A DNA stretch of 40,945 nt, taken from assembly GCA_024278755.1 (NCBI GenBank), contig JAJRSO010000054.1:1-40945 (forward strand). Direction: 5' to 3'. Positions within the stretch are counted from its first letter, which is position 1. Every line of letters begins with the position of its first letter. The position numbers were made by a program, and so were the translations under genes. The notes beneath the pieces were generated by a model, which saw only the letters and a list, made by a program, of their open reading frames with translations, did no database searches and was not told the DNA's origin. Positions 26,083 through 33,927 of this stretch are shown in pieces. This stretch comes from Calditrichota bacterium. GTDB taxonomy: Bacteria; Calditrichota; Calditrichia; Calditrichales; Calditrichaceae.

Positions 26083-26877
26083 ATGGCCCGGCTAACAAAA
26101 AAGCAGCAGCAGCGTATTAACTATTTCCTGCGGGAAAAAACAGAACGCCGGCAAAAGCAGGATATGATTCATAAAGGCGACGTTCCTAAGTTTATCGAAC
26201 GCCACCTGCCCTACATTCGTAAACTGGCCCGTAATCTGGATCAGATTTTAATCGTCGGTTCCATGGTTTCACCGGAACTGAAACCCGGGCTTATCGACCG
26301 CTTTTTAGTGCTGGGTGAAATCGAAGCGATTCCGTCTGTAATCTGCCTGAATAAAATTGATTTACTCAAAGATCGTTCACCCGCGGAAGAAATCGCAGCC
26401 ATCTATCGCAATATCGATTATCCCGTTTTATTGACCTCGGCAAAATCCGGCGCCGGCCTGGAAGAACTCCGTGAAATCCTGCAACATAAGCGCACCGCTC
26501 TCGTGGGACATTCAGGCGTGGGGAAAAGCAGTCTGCTAAATGCGGTGGAGCCGGACCTGAAAATCACCGTTAACGAAGTCAGTAAATCCACCAACAAAGG
26601 GATGCACACCACCACTAAAGTGCGTTTATATACATTAAACTCTACCACCGAAGTGGTGGATCTGCCGGGTATCAAACTGATCGATTTTATCGATATTCAC
26701 CGCGATGAAGCGCGTTTCTTTTTTAGGGAATTTGAAGAGCCTTCGCAATACTGCAAGTTTCGTGACTGCATGCATATTTCGGAGAAAGACTGCGCGGTGA
26801 AGCGGGCGGTGGAAACGGGCGCCATCAGTCCGGCCCGCTATAAATCCTACCTGAATTTTGTGGAAACCCTGAACTAA
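26083..26877 (+). CDS. rsgA: Short RsgA-like ribosome-assembly GTPase lacking the OB-fold
   Basis: This 264-residue circularly permuted GTPase resembles RsgA (YjeQ), which checks late 30S ribosome assembly. The permuted order is clear: G4 NKID (90-93), G5 TSAKSG, G1 GHSGVGKSS (142-150), then G3 DLPG (193-196). The C-terminal zinc site is YCKFRDCMHISEKDC (Cys224, Cys229, His231, Cys237). The usual N-terminal OB-fold of about 70-90 residues is absent. In its place is a basic helix of about 30 residues (ARLTKKQQQRINYFLREKTE). It starts six bases after the nucleoside phosphorylase stop, so the two are co-transcribed, with no evident functional link. Confidence 0.85.
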   Translation: MARLTKKQQQRINYFLREKTERRQKQDMIHKGDVPKFIERHLPYIRKLARNLDQILIVGSMVSPELKPGLIDRFLVLGEIEAIPSVICLNKIDLLKDRSPAEEIAAIYRNIDYPVLLTSAKSGAGLEELREILQHKRTALVGHSGVGKSSLLNAVEPDLKITVNEVSKSTNKGMHTTTKVRLYTLNSTTEVVDLPGIKLIDFIDIHRDEARFFFREFEEPSQYCKFRDCMHISEKDCAVKRAVETGAISPARYKSYLNFVETLN

Positions 26878-26925
26878 ACATAAAACAAAGTTTGAATTTT
26901 GTGTTTTGAATGTTAAGCGTCCCCC

Positions 26926-27008
26926 TGTCGCAATAACGGCCATTTCGAACAAAGTGAGGAATGGCGGGGATTGCTTCGTCGCTACGCGCCTCGCAAAAAC
27001 GGGATGAT
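26926..27008. repeat. Dispersed inverted repeat (GTCGCAAT ... TCGCAAAAAC)
   Basis: The left part gtcgcaataacggc and the right part attgcttcgtcgctacgcgc with ctcgcaaaaac resemble the common intergenic motif in which TTGCGAG...AGCAATC arms face each other. The 26,878-27,147 gap contains nothing else that I can support. Confidence 0.5.
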
Positions 27009-27147
27009 ACAGATTCAATCCAAAACCTTAAACCGCAAAGACTAATTTTCAAATCCGTAACCGGCATGATTGCGCCAAAAGGCAACTACCACACAGCGGT
27101 TCATTTTACGAGATTTGGCGTTTGGTTGTTGATAATTTCTATTCGGG

Positions 27148-27179
27148 TAAAAAAAAAGCCGGCAATAAATACCGGCTTT
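27148..27179 (-). terminator. Intrinsic terminator of ferritin-like gene
   Basis: Read on the minus strand, TAAAGCCGG pairs with CCGGCTTT around a nine-base loop and is followed by at least nine Ts. It lies 27 bases beyond the stop of the ferritin-like gene. Confidence 0.9.
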
Positions 27180-27205
27180 ATAATTTCTTCAGCAAAGATT
27201 TTTTA

Positions 27206-27670
27206 CTAAAATTCTTCTTCCTTCAAACCCTTAAGCGCACTGTAGCGTTTTTCAATAATCTTATGATGCCCGGCTTCTTCTTTGGATAAATTTGTAAAGA
27301 GCAGGGCTAATTCTTCGTTCGTGGTGGATTCCGCCGCTTTCTGATAACGGGACATGGCCGTGTATTCACGCTTCATTGCCGCTGCCAATATTTCTTCGGT
27401 GTTCCAGTTTTCATCAAAGGCCGCAGTTCCGTGCGAGCTGCGTGCCGTTTCAAACATTTCGGGATCGTCCACCGGAATATCCAAATCATATAATTCCGTT
27501 TCGCGGATATTGAACAGCAGGTTTTCGTGTTTGGTTTCCTCTTTTACCAACTGTTCAAAAAAACGTTTGATTTCATCCGTTTCCGCCGTATCCACGCCGC
27601 GCTGATATAATTTCTGTGAATTTACTTCCCCCTGGATGGCGATATCCAGCAGCTCTTTTAATGTCCCCAT
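27206..27670 (-). CDS. Ferritin-like (rubrerythrin-type) diiron protein
   Basis: This 154-residue four-helix protein has two E-x-x-H pairs and two further glutamates, placed as in rubrerythrin-type diiron centres. The likely ligands are Glu15 (GEVNSQKLY), Glu45 and His48 (EETKHE), Glu102 (KREYTAMSRY), and Glu132 and His135 (EEAGHH). The rubredoxin domain of classical rubrerythrin is absent. Such proteins usually reduce peroxide or sense oxidative stress in anaerobes and microaerophiles; the exact reaction here is unknown. The start at 27670 follows AGGAG. A promoter candidate lies just upstream and a strong terminator downstream, so the gene is a self-contained unit. Confidence 0.87.
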   Translation of the reverse strand: MGTLKELLDIAIQGEVNSQKLYQRGVDTAETDEIKRFFEQLVKEETKHENLLFNIRETELYDLDIPVDDPEMFETARSSHGTAAFDENWNTEEILAAAMKREYTAMSRYQKAAESTTNEELALLFTNLSKEEAGHHKIIEKRYSALKGLKEEEF

Positions 27671-27714
27671 TATGTACTCCTGTATGCAAAGTTAGTAATT
27701 TTTAAAAGTGAAAC

Positions 27715-27743
27715 AGTTTAGCACGTATTTTGTTTTAGTGCAA
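27715..27743 (-). promoter_or_regulatory. Candidate promoter of ferritin-like gene
   Basis: On the minus strand TTGCAC (27743-27738) and TAAACT (27720-27715) are 17 bases apart, giving an expected leader of about 40 bases. The -35 box touches the stop region of the next upstream gene. It matches the two other promoter candidates in spacing. Confidence 0.45.
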
Positions 27744-28829
27744 GATAAATCCAAATCCGATGCGGCCGTATATCTCTGTTTTCTCTTTTAAAAGACAGCC
27801 ACCCTGCAGATGCAAAAGGAAGTTCTTATAAAAATTATAATCCAGTTGGAACGCCCTGTTCTTATAATCGACATAGGAGCCAAAGCCAATCCAAAAATGG
27901 GTAAACGGGTTTTTAAAAATATAGGTTACTCCGGCAGTGTATTCCGATATCCGGTAATAATCCCACAGGGAAACAGACAGGTACACCTTTTCCATCAACC
28001 CCGCTTTTACCGTAGCAGAGGGGAAAACCCAGGAATCCGCTCCTTCGGAACAATACATATCCTTTGTATTCAGATAGGTCATCCCAAGAGAAAAACCGGC
28101 CCATTTAAAAGTTCGATGAAAAATTCCGGAAACAACATACACAACAGAGGTTTCAGTTCGATAGGGCGGAATGTATTCGCTGCCACCACATTCGCAGCAA
28201 AGACGTCCTTCTTTTGTTTTAAAATAAACGGAACCTCTTGCTTCCAGTCCGGATATCTCTTTTGCCGGCGCCAGGCGCATTGTAATTTCATTATACGAGG
28301 TTTTATAAAATGTATCGCGCGGTTTACGGTACCCCCAAAGAAAACTAAGCATATAATCCGAAAGGTTTATCTTTTTGTAAGGTGTGGGATTCCAGACGCC
28401 GCGCTTTTCCTTTTTAGCGAGACGCGCGGCTTCTTTATATATGCTTTGATAGGTGGTGTCTCCGGCCGATTCCACATACCGCCCGAAGCCTTTTTTTAGA
28501 TAAACAAGATTGATGTGCACCGTTTCTAACGGGTAATATTGAAAAATATGTACCAGCGGATAGCCGTTGGAATCCTTTTTACCGCTGTACACAACGGAAA
28601 CGGGGTAGCTTCGGTATTTGTTTTCGGCATACTTTTTAACAGAACGGGCCAAATAGGCAAGATTGGAATCCGGCGTATCCACCGAAGGAGCATCCACATT
28701 TGCCAGACGCACCAGCGTTCCGTTTTTGAGTTGGAATAAATTACTGTCTCTGATTTCTACAATTTGGATATCTGCGGCAGAAATCAATTTAAAAAGGAAA
28801 AAACAGGCTAATAAAAAATGTATTTTCAT
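27735..28829 (-). CDS. Exported protein with degenerate nuclease (SNase-like) domain and barrel-like C-terminus
   Basis: This 364-residue exported protein starts at ATG 28829 after GGAG (28837-28840), with signal MKIHFLLACFFLFKLISAAD. The first 150 residues follow the staphylococcal nuclease fold (LVRLANVDAP, NLVYLKKGFGRYV, EAARLAKKEKRGVW). By eye alignment the catalytic glutamate after VDxP is replaced by Ser (VDAPS), and the second catalytic arginine position reads NGYPL rather than YGRGL. It is therefore probably not an active nuclease. From about residue 190 on, alternating aromatic strands (AGFSLGMTYL, YTAGVTYIF, IYGRIGFGFILH) suggest an outer-membrane barrel. A CCECGG motif occurs between them. 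Function unknown. Confidence 0.7.
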   Translation of the reverse strand: MKIHFLLACFFLFKLISAADIQIVEIRDSNLFQLKNGTLVRLANVDAPSVDTPDSNLAYLARSVKKYAENKYRSYPVSVVYSGKKDSNGYPLVHIFQYYPLETVHINLVYLKKGFGRYVESAGDTTYQSIYKEAARLAKKEKRGVWNPTPYKKINLSDYMLSFLWGYRKPRDTFYKTSYNEITMRLAPAKEISGLEARGSVYFKTKEGRLCCECGGSEYIPPYRTETSVVYVVSGIFHRTFKWAGFSLGMTYLNTKDMYCSEGADSWVFPSATVKAGLMEKVYLSVSLWDYYRISEYTAGVTYIFKNPFTHFWIGFGSYVDYKNRAFQLDYNFYKNFLLHLQGGCLLKEKTEIYGRIGFGFILH

Positions 28830-28942
28830 CGCAATTCTCCGGTTGGAATGATTTAAATTTAGAGGAAAAATAAAAATAAACAAACGAAAAAAATGCATAA
28901 AAAATAAGGCCTCTAAAAACTCAGGTAGGGCGCTTCCTCCTT

Positions 28943-29072
28943 ACACAGGCTGTTGCCGTTTCTCTTTTAGCCGCGGATGAACACAGATTTTCACTGATTA
29001 AAACCTTCTGTGTTTATTGTTTTGACTGTTTAAGTTTATTTGTGTTCATTGACACTTTTCGTGGCTAAGCTT
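28943..29072. repeat. Dispersed intergenic repeat, second copy
   Basis: The block acacaggctgttgccgtttc, gccgcggatgaacacagatt, ttcactgattaaa and cgtggctaag parallels 20,981-21,100 in the same order. The rest of the 28,830-29,322 gap shows only a palindromic fragment, tccctcttaaaaaaggggga (29,087-29,106). Confidence 0.6.
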
Positions 29073-29322
29073 TCCCAAAATACGTATCCCTCTTAAAAAA
29101 GGGGGAGAGGGTTATAGGTTTCATTCCTGGAGTAACATTGCCTACGTTACGGTTTAATTAGAACCAGCATACCTTATTTTAAGAGGGAAACCGTTCGTTA
29201 TCATTAACATTTGGTTGGTAAAATAAATCTTAGTATTTAAGACCATTCAGCATAGAAAACAGGTATTAAATTCTTAAAAACCATAATGGTAAGAAATAAA
29301 ATAAGAATTTGTTTTTTAGTGA

Positions 29323-29351
29323 TTGACAGAATACAAACGGAGCCTTAATTT
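29323..29351 (+). promoter_or_regulatory. Candidate promoter of the small lipoprotein gene
   Basis: TTGACA (29323-29328) and TAATTT (29346-29351) are separated by 17 bases. Transcription would begin near 29,358, leaving a leader of about 30 bases that contains GGAGG at 29375-29379. Confidence 0.55.
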
Positions 29352-29386
29352 TCGGATTCATTCCAAACCCTAACGGAGGCAGTAGT

Positions 29387-29560
29387 ATGAAAAAAGTAAT
29401 TGTATTTTTTAGCGTTTTAGTTTTGGCGGGTGTTTTCTCTTCCTGTGAGAAAAAGACCGAACCAAAAGCTCCGGCGGTTCAGACGGAAACGGTAACGGCA
29501 GATACTACCGCTACGGACTCAATCCAGACCGAAGCGCCGGCTCCGGCGACTGAAAAATAA
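29387..29560 (+). CDS. Small acidic Pro/Thr/Ala-rich lipoprotein
   Basis: This 57-residue lipoprotein is too short for ordinary gene finding but well supported. GGAGG (29375-29379) sits seven bases before the ATG, a promoter-like pair lies upstream and a strong terminator follows. The protein begins with a lipoprotein signal (MKKVIVFFSVLVLAGVFSSC, Cys20). The remaining 37 residues are charged and low-complexity (EKKTEPKAPAVQTE, TADTTATDS, EAPAPATEK) without a folded domain. Such short lipid-anchored tails may act as spacers or surface coats. I do not recognise a family and claim no function. Confidence 0.8.
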   Translation: MKKVIVFFSVLVLAGVFSSCEKKTEPKAPAVQTETVTADTTATDSIQTEAPAPATEK

Positions 29561-29581
29561 GCCGCCGATTTCGTCACTATT

Positions 29582-29607
29582 AAACCCCGGTTTCCGGGGT
29601 TTTTTTG
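29582..29607 (+). terminator. Intrinsic terminator after small lipoprotein gene
   Basis: AAACCCCGG (29582-29590), loop TTT, CCGGGGTTT (29594-29602), then more Ts. Confidence 0.92.
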
Positions 29608-29807
29608 TTTATTCCCTCTTTCAATCTATGATTATTTTTAATTTTGCGCCGATCACAGTTTATATTTGTCCATTTATATTAAAATCTTCAAAAATCTGCC
29701 GATAGAATTATCTTTACTATAATTATCTTCCTTCTTTAGGCAGATAAGTTCTGTAATTTAAAAAAACAAAATATAAACGTTTAATACCTATTCAACTTGG
29801 AGAACAG

Positions 29808-32800
29808 ATGAAGCTTACCACATTACTTTCATTCGCTTTGCTTTTAGTCGCTTTTAATACGACTTTCGCCCGAACCGTAAACCAACATTTTCGTCCGGGC
29901 AATCCGCATTTAAATACCGTTGCAGAACAAGCGCATCTGCTAACAGCAACGCCCGATGAAAACGCCACCCTGCTGGGTCGCTGGGCCAAAGGGCCGACCT
30001 TTGCCGTATCAGCCACTGAAGACGGGCACGTCTATTTTGGCGACGGCGCCGAGTTTGTTTCTGCTTCCATTAATTCAAGTGGCGTCCTTTCCGAACTCGG
30101 TCGTTTGATTTTACCCGGAGCGCCAAAAGATATCGAAATCTCTTCTTCCGGAAATTACGCCTATGTGGCCGTAGGCTACCAGGGCGTGGCTGTGGTGGAT
30201 ATCCGTTCTTTATCCGAGCCGCAACTGATTTACGTCCTCGACCGGAAAGATGATCCCTTTGAAGCTAAGGCGGTGGCTCTATCGGATAGCAGACTTTTTA
30301 TTGCAACCGGTTCCGACGGTGTGATAGAAGCGGATATTTATCAGCCGGACAGTATCGTATTTGGCGGCGTCTATAAATATGACAACTGCTTTATCGAAGA
30401 TGTTACCGTAAACGAGGAGGGACTTATTTTTACAGCCAGTAATTTTAAAGCCCTTGAGATGCTGCGTTATGCAGCGGGAAGCTTTACGTTGGTAAATCAC
30501 CGAAATTATAATAAGCATACAGTTAATTATCAAAACCAAACGCCATTGGCGCTTAGCTTGGTTCTGCAAAATGATTCCCTGTTTGTCGGAGATGGCTGGA
30601 GCGGCATATTCTTTTTTACGTACGAAGATACCGTACTTACTTTCCGCGGACATGGCGCCGGCGCCTGCAGGAATATAGCGGTAAAAGGGGACTATATTTA
30701 TACAACGGATTTTTACAATGTAAATGTTCTTTTTAACGACAGCGGCTCGCTTGTATTTAAGGATTCCAAAAAAGTAAAGACATCTATGCAATTGGCGATA
30801 AGGAAAAATTTTATAATTGTGGCCAGTAAAAGCGAAGGTGTTTACACGTATGATGTTTCAACGCCCGGAGCCTTTATCGACGCCGATTTTTATGCCACTT
30901 CTTCCCTGACTTACGACGTCTTTCAGCAGGGCTACTATTTATACCGAATCACGCCGGTAAATACACTGGATGTGATTGTCGTGCAAAATCCGGCCGACCC
31001 GCACACGGCCGGTCATCTGGATTTGGGCGGCGATAATGAAGAAGCGCACAAAATTTACATACAGGGCGATACGGCCTTTGTCTATTCCTATGATTACATG
31101 AGTGGCGAAAGCCGAATCTATTTTATTGACGTCAGCGATCCATCAGAACCTCAAAAATTGGCTTCGTGGACGTATCCGTCAACGGGCACTTCTCTTTATG
31201 ATATTGCGGCCCGTGGAAAATATCTTTATGCGGCTGTGAATCAGGATGTGCTGGTTATCGATTTTTCAGATCTTGCCAATGTCCATGAGACAGGCAGGGT
31301 AACCACGTCCGGCTGGATTGAAGATTTGGCGGTTCAGGGCAATTACCTGTACACCGCCAGCGAAGATCAGGGCATGAGCGTGGTCGACGTGTCCGATTCC
31401 GCGCATCCGGCGGAAAAAGCTACCTTTCGCCAATCCGATTTGGATTATTATGTGCAAATCCGTGTACAGGATCGTTACGCATATGCGGCCAATAGCTATA
31501 ACGGTTTGACCGTCATCGATATTTCCACTCCGGAAGCGCCCGTTTTGGCCGGAACCTTCACGCAGGCGGAAGGCGATTTTAACGCAAGTCAGTTGGCGGT
31601 TTCCGGCAATTACGCCTACATCGACCGCGGCTGGGGCGAAGTGATTTTTCTGAATATCAGTAATCCGGCCAGTCCGCAACTCAAAGGCGCGTACAACGTT
31701 AGTAATCTTACCGGATTAACGGCATACAGCCGCATGGTGTACCCTGCCGATAGCTATACCGGCCTCTATGCCGTCAGCAACGATAATCCCGACGCTTCAC
31801 TGCCCTGCCATTTTGCCGGCGAAGTCAGCGGCGAATGGAACTGCGAAACTATTTATTTGGAAGGCGATGTGACCATTCCGGCCGGCGACACCCTGCGCAT
31901 TTCCGAATCGGTGGAAAAGGTGGTCGCATTAGGGCCTTATCAAATCAAAGTGGAAGGCGTGCTGCTGGCCATCGGTCCGCAGAACGACCGCACCGATCTC
32001 AACGGAAACCGTATCCTGTTTACGGGCAGCGACTGGCACGGCGTCTATTTTAACAATTTAAACGGAAGCGGACAGGGAACTTCGATCATCGAAAACTGCC
32101 GCTTTGATTATGCCGATAAAATGGATATGAGTTATCAGGGCGGCGGGGCCGTCGCCATTTACAATTCGGATAACGTCATTGTGCGCCATTCTGTTTTCTA
32201 TAAAAATGTAGCCCGCCTGGGCGGCGCTATTTACATCGAAGATTCCAATCCGGTAATTGAAGACTGCTATTTTGAAATCAATGGCCGCGGCGGAATGAAT
32301 AACTCGGAACTGATAACCGAAGGCGGCGGGGCGATGTTTATCAAACACTCCAATCCAAATTTACATCGCCTGCGTTTTACTAAAAACGGCTCGCAAAGTG
32401 GCGGCGCATTGGTCATTGACGGTTGTTCGCCAAAACTGAGCAATGTTTTATTTGACGCCAATATTTCCAGCGGTCTGGCCGGAGCCGTCGTTGTTTTGTC
32501 TGATGTTTCCAACCCTGCGGCGCCGGAATTTGTGAATATGACCGCGGCTGAAAACGAAGCTCTCGCGGGCGGAACATTTCAATTAAGGGGATCACAAACA
32601 AACCCCCAAATCATCAACAGTATTCTGTACGGCAATTCCAAACCGGAAATTTATATTGACGACGGCACCCCCACCGTAACCTTTTCTATCGTCGATTCCG
32701 CCGCGAGTAAATCCTGGTTTGGCACCGGCTGCCTGACAGACGATCCGCTGTTCGATGAAAGCGGTGCAATCAATTATCATTTAAAGAGCACGGCCTGTGG

Positions 32801-33236
32801 CAACGGATTGAATTCTCCGGCCATCGACGCCGGTCATCCCGATTCGGTCGATACCTATTTGGATTGCTCGGCCGGATTAGGTACAACGCGTGCCGATATG
32901 GGTTATTACGGCGGCCGCTTTGCCGATCTCTCCACGGCTATCAATTCAGGAGAATCACAAAAAATGCCTCAGGAGTTTGTTTTGCGGCAGAATTATCCCA
33001 ATCCCTTTAACCCGAGCGCAAAAATTAATTACGAATTATCAATAAGGAATGACGTGGAACTATCCGTATTTAATACGCTGGGGCAGAAAGTGCGGACCCT
33101 GGTTCATAAAAGACAACCTGCGGGACGCTACTCGGTAACGTTTAACGCGCAGGGTTTGGCAAGTGGCGTGTATATACTAAAATTGAAAACGGACAAGGGA
33201 TTTGTGCAAGTTAAAAAAATGGTATTAATACGATAA
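29808..33236 (+). CDS. Secreted LVIVD-repeat / parallel beta-helix protein with T9SS tail
   Basis: This 1142-residue surface or secreted protein has a signal peptide (MKLTTLLSFALLLVAFNTTF, cleavage near ARTV). Roughly residues 90-660 contain LVIVD-type propeller repeats (VAVVDIRSLSEPQLIYVLD, LTVIDISTPEAPVLAGTF, MSVVDVSDSAHPAEKATF). Residues from about 670 to 1040 look like a right-handed parallel beta-helix (AIYNSDNVIVRHSVFYKN, AIYIEDSNPVIEDCYF). The final 80 residues are a T9SS sorting domain (NYPNPFNPSAKINYEL, LGQKVRTLV, ASGVYILKL, KMVLIR). Such architecture usually binds or processes polysaccharide, but no catalytic site is obvious. Its last ~100 coding bases are identical to those of the protease gene ending at 40,264, and a duplicate tail plus an unrelated tail remnant follow. 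Confidence 0.85.
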   Translation: MKLTTLLSFALLLVAFNTTFARTVNQHFRPGNPHLNTVAEQAHLLTATPDENATLLGRWAKGPTFAVSATEDGHVYFGDGAEFVSASINSSGVLSELGRLILPGAPKDIEISSSGNYAYVAVGYQGVAVVDIRSLSEPQLIYVLDRKDDPFEAKAVALSDSRLFIATGSDGVIEADIYQPDSIVFGGVYKYDNCFIEDVTVNEEGLIFTASNFKALEMLRYAAGSFTLVNHRNYNKHTVNYQNQTPLALSLVLQNDSLFVGDGWSGIFFFTYEDTVLTFRGHGAGACRNIAVKGDYIYTTDFYNVNVLFNDSGSLVFKDSKKVKTSMQLAIRKNFIIVASKSEGVYTYDVSTPGAFIDADFYATSSLTYDVFQQGYYLYRITPVNTLDVIVVQNPADPHTAGHLDLGGDNEEAHKIYIQGDTAFVYSYDYMSGESRIYFIDVSDPSEPQKLASWTYPSTGTSLYDIAARGKYLYAAVNQDVLVIDFSDLANVHETGRVTTSGWIEDLAVQGNYLYTASEDQGMSVVDVSDSAHPAEKATFRQSDLDYYVQIRVQDRYAYAANSYNGLTVIDISTPEAPVLAGTFTQAEGDFNASQLAVSGNYAYIDRGWGEVIFLNISNPASPQLKGAYNVSNLTGLTAYSRMVYPADSYTGLYAVSNDNPDASLPCHFAGEVSGEWNCETIYLEGDVTIPAGDTLRISESVEKVVALGPYQIKVEGVLLAIGPQNDRTDLNGNRILFTGSDWHGVYFNNLNGSGQGTSIIENCRFDYADKMDMSYQGGGAVAIYNSDNVIVRHSVFYKNVARLGGAIYIEDSNPVIEDCYFEINGRGGMNNSELITEGGGAMFIKHSNPNLHRLRFTKNGSQSGGALVIDGCSPKLSNVLFDANISSGLAGAVVVLSDVSNPAAPEFVNMTAAENEALAGGTFQLRGSQTNPQIINSILYGNSKPEIYIDDGTPTVTFSIVDSAASKSWFGTGCLTDDPLFDESGAINYHLKSTACGNGLNSPAIDAGHPDSVDTYLDCSAGLGTTRADMGYYGGRFADLSTAINSGESQKMPQEFVLRQNYPNPFNPSAKINYELSIRNDVELSVFNTLGQKVRTLVHKRQPAGRYSVTFNAQGLASGVYILKLKTDKGFVQVKKMVLIR

Positions 33237-33355
33237 AAAAAGCCATCCCGTTTTCGGGGTGCGTGTATATACTAAAATTGAAAACGGACAAGGGATTTGT
33301 GCAAGTTAAAAAAATGGTATTAATACGATAAAAAAACCACCCCGTTTTCAGGATG
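33166..33355 (+). repeat. 95-base tandem duplication of T9SS tail plus hairpin
   Basis: Copy A (33166-33260) comprises the last 24 codons of the gene, from SGVYIL onward, plus an A-run and hairpin (CATCCCGTTTTCGGGGTG). Copy B (33261-33355) repeats it immediately. It is identical through the stop codon and then diverges slightly in the hairpin (CACCCCGTTTTCAGGATG). Neither hairpin has a T-run on the plus strand; the adjoining A-run would give a T-run on the minus strand. Confidence 0.9.
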
Positions 33356-33365
33356 TATTTATTGG

Positions 33366-33527
33366 TACCAATTGGGACAAAAAGTTTTCACAGTACTAAG
33401 CGCGTACTTGCAGCCGGGAGTTTATCATGCAAAATTCAATGCCGATTTTCTGCCGTCGGGCGTTTATTTTTACCGTTTAACCATAAACCAATTTAAACAA
33501 ACACGAAAAATGTTTGTGGTCCGTTAA
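33366..33527 (+). pseudogene. Orphan T9SS C-terminal domain remnant
   Basis: Starting right after the tandem repeat, this frame encodes YQLGQKVFTVLSAYLQPGVY, then HAKFNADFLPSGVYFYRLTI and NQFKQTRKMFVVR before TAA at 33525-33527. It is the second half of a T9SS sorting domain, different from the tail now fused to the upstream gene. No start codon, ribosome binding site or first half is present, so it cannot be expressed alone. A terminator follows at 33,553. It is most simply the displaced original tail of the 1142-residue gene. Confidence 0.8.
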
Positions 33528-33552
33528 AACAGTTAATATTATATCCACTATC

Positions 33553-33590
33553 GGCGGAGTGTAGGTACGATGCACTCCGCCATTTTTTAT
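33553..33590 (+). terminator. Intrinsic terminator after the orphan tail
   Basis: GGCGGAGTG (33553-33561) pairs with CACTCCGCC (33573-33581), followed by ATTTTTTAT. It ends transcription arriving from the 1142-residue gene and its remnants. Confidence 0.9.
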
Positions 33591-33927
33591 ATCCTCTTTC
33601 TGTACTAAACCTACTTATTATAACCTGAATGGAGTGATAATTCCTTTAACTCGTTATTTAACCTGTCCTTGCGATCCCGAAGTATCGGAAGCGGCAATCT
33701 TACCGTAGATTGCCACGTTCGCTTCGCTCACTCGCGATGACCACTCAAGAATCGCTTAATTTAGGTATAAAAAGTATCCCAAAATTCAGATGGTTATTTA
33801 AGCAAAATAATTTTAATTAATCCGGTTATCTTTTTGAAATATAGTCCGATAGCGTTTGATTAAAATAGTACATCATTCTGAATATTTAATATAAAAAAGG
33901 GTGTTTGAAATAAGAAAGGAGTTTAGA
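33591..33927. other. Intergenic spacer with a TTGCGA-type dispersed repeat
   Basis: No gene. At about 33,666-33,741 arms ccttgcgatcccgaagtatc and cgcttcgctcactcgcgatg enclose GGCAATCT...AGATTGCC, the same class of inverted repeat as at 26,926. Confidence 0.6.

Noticed and set aside
33166-33355. Insertion sequence or transposon end
   Set aside because: The repeated unit is T9SS tail coding sequence plus a hairpin; there is no transposase and no terminal inverted repeat.
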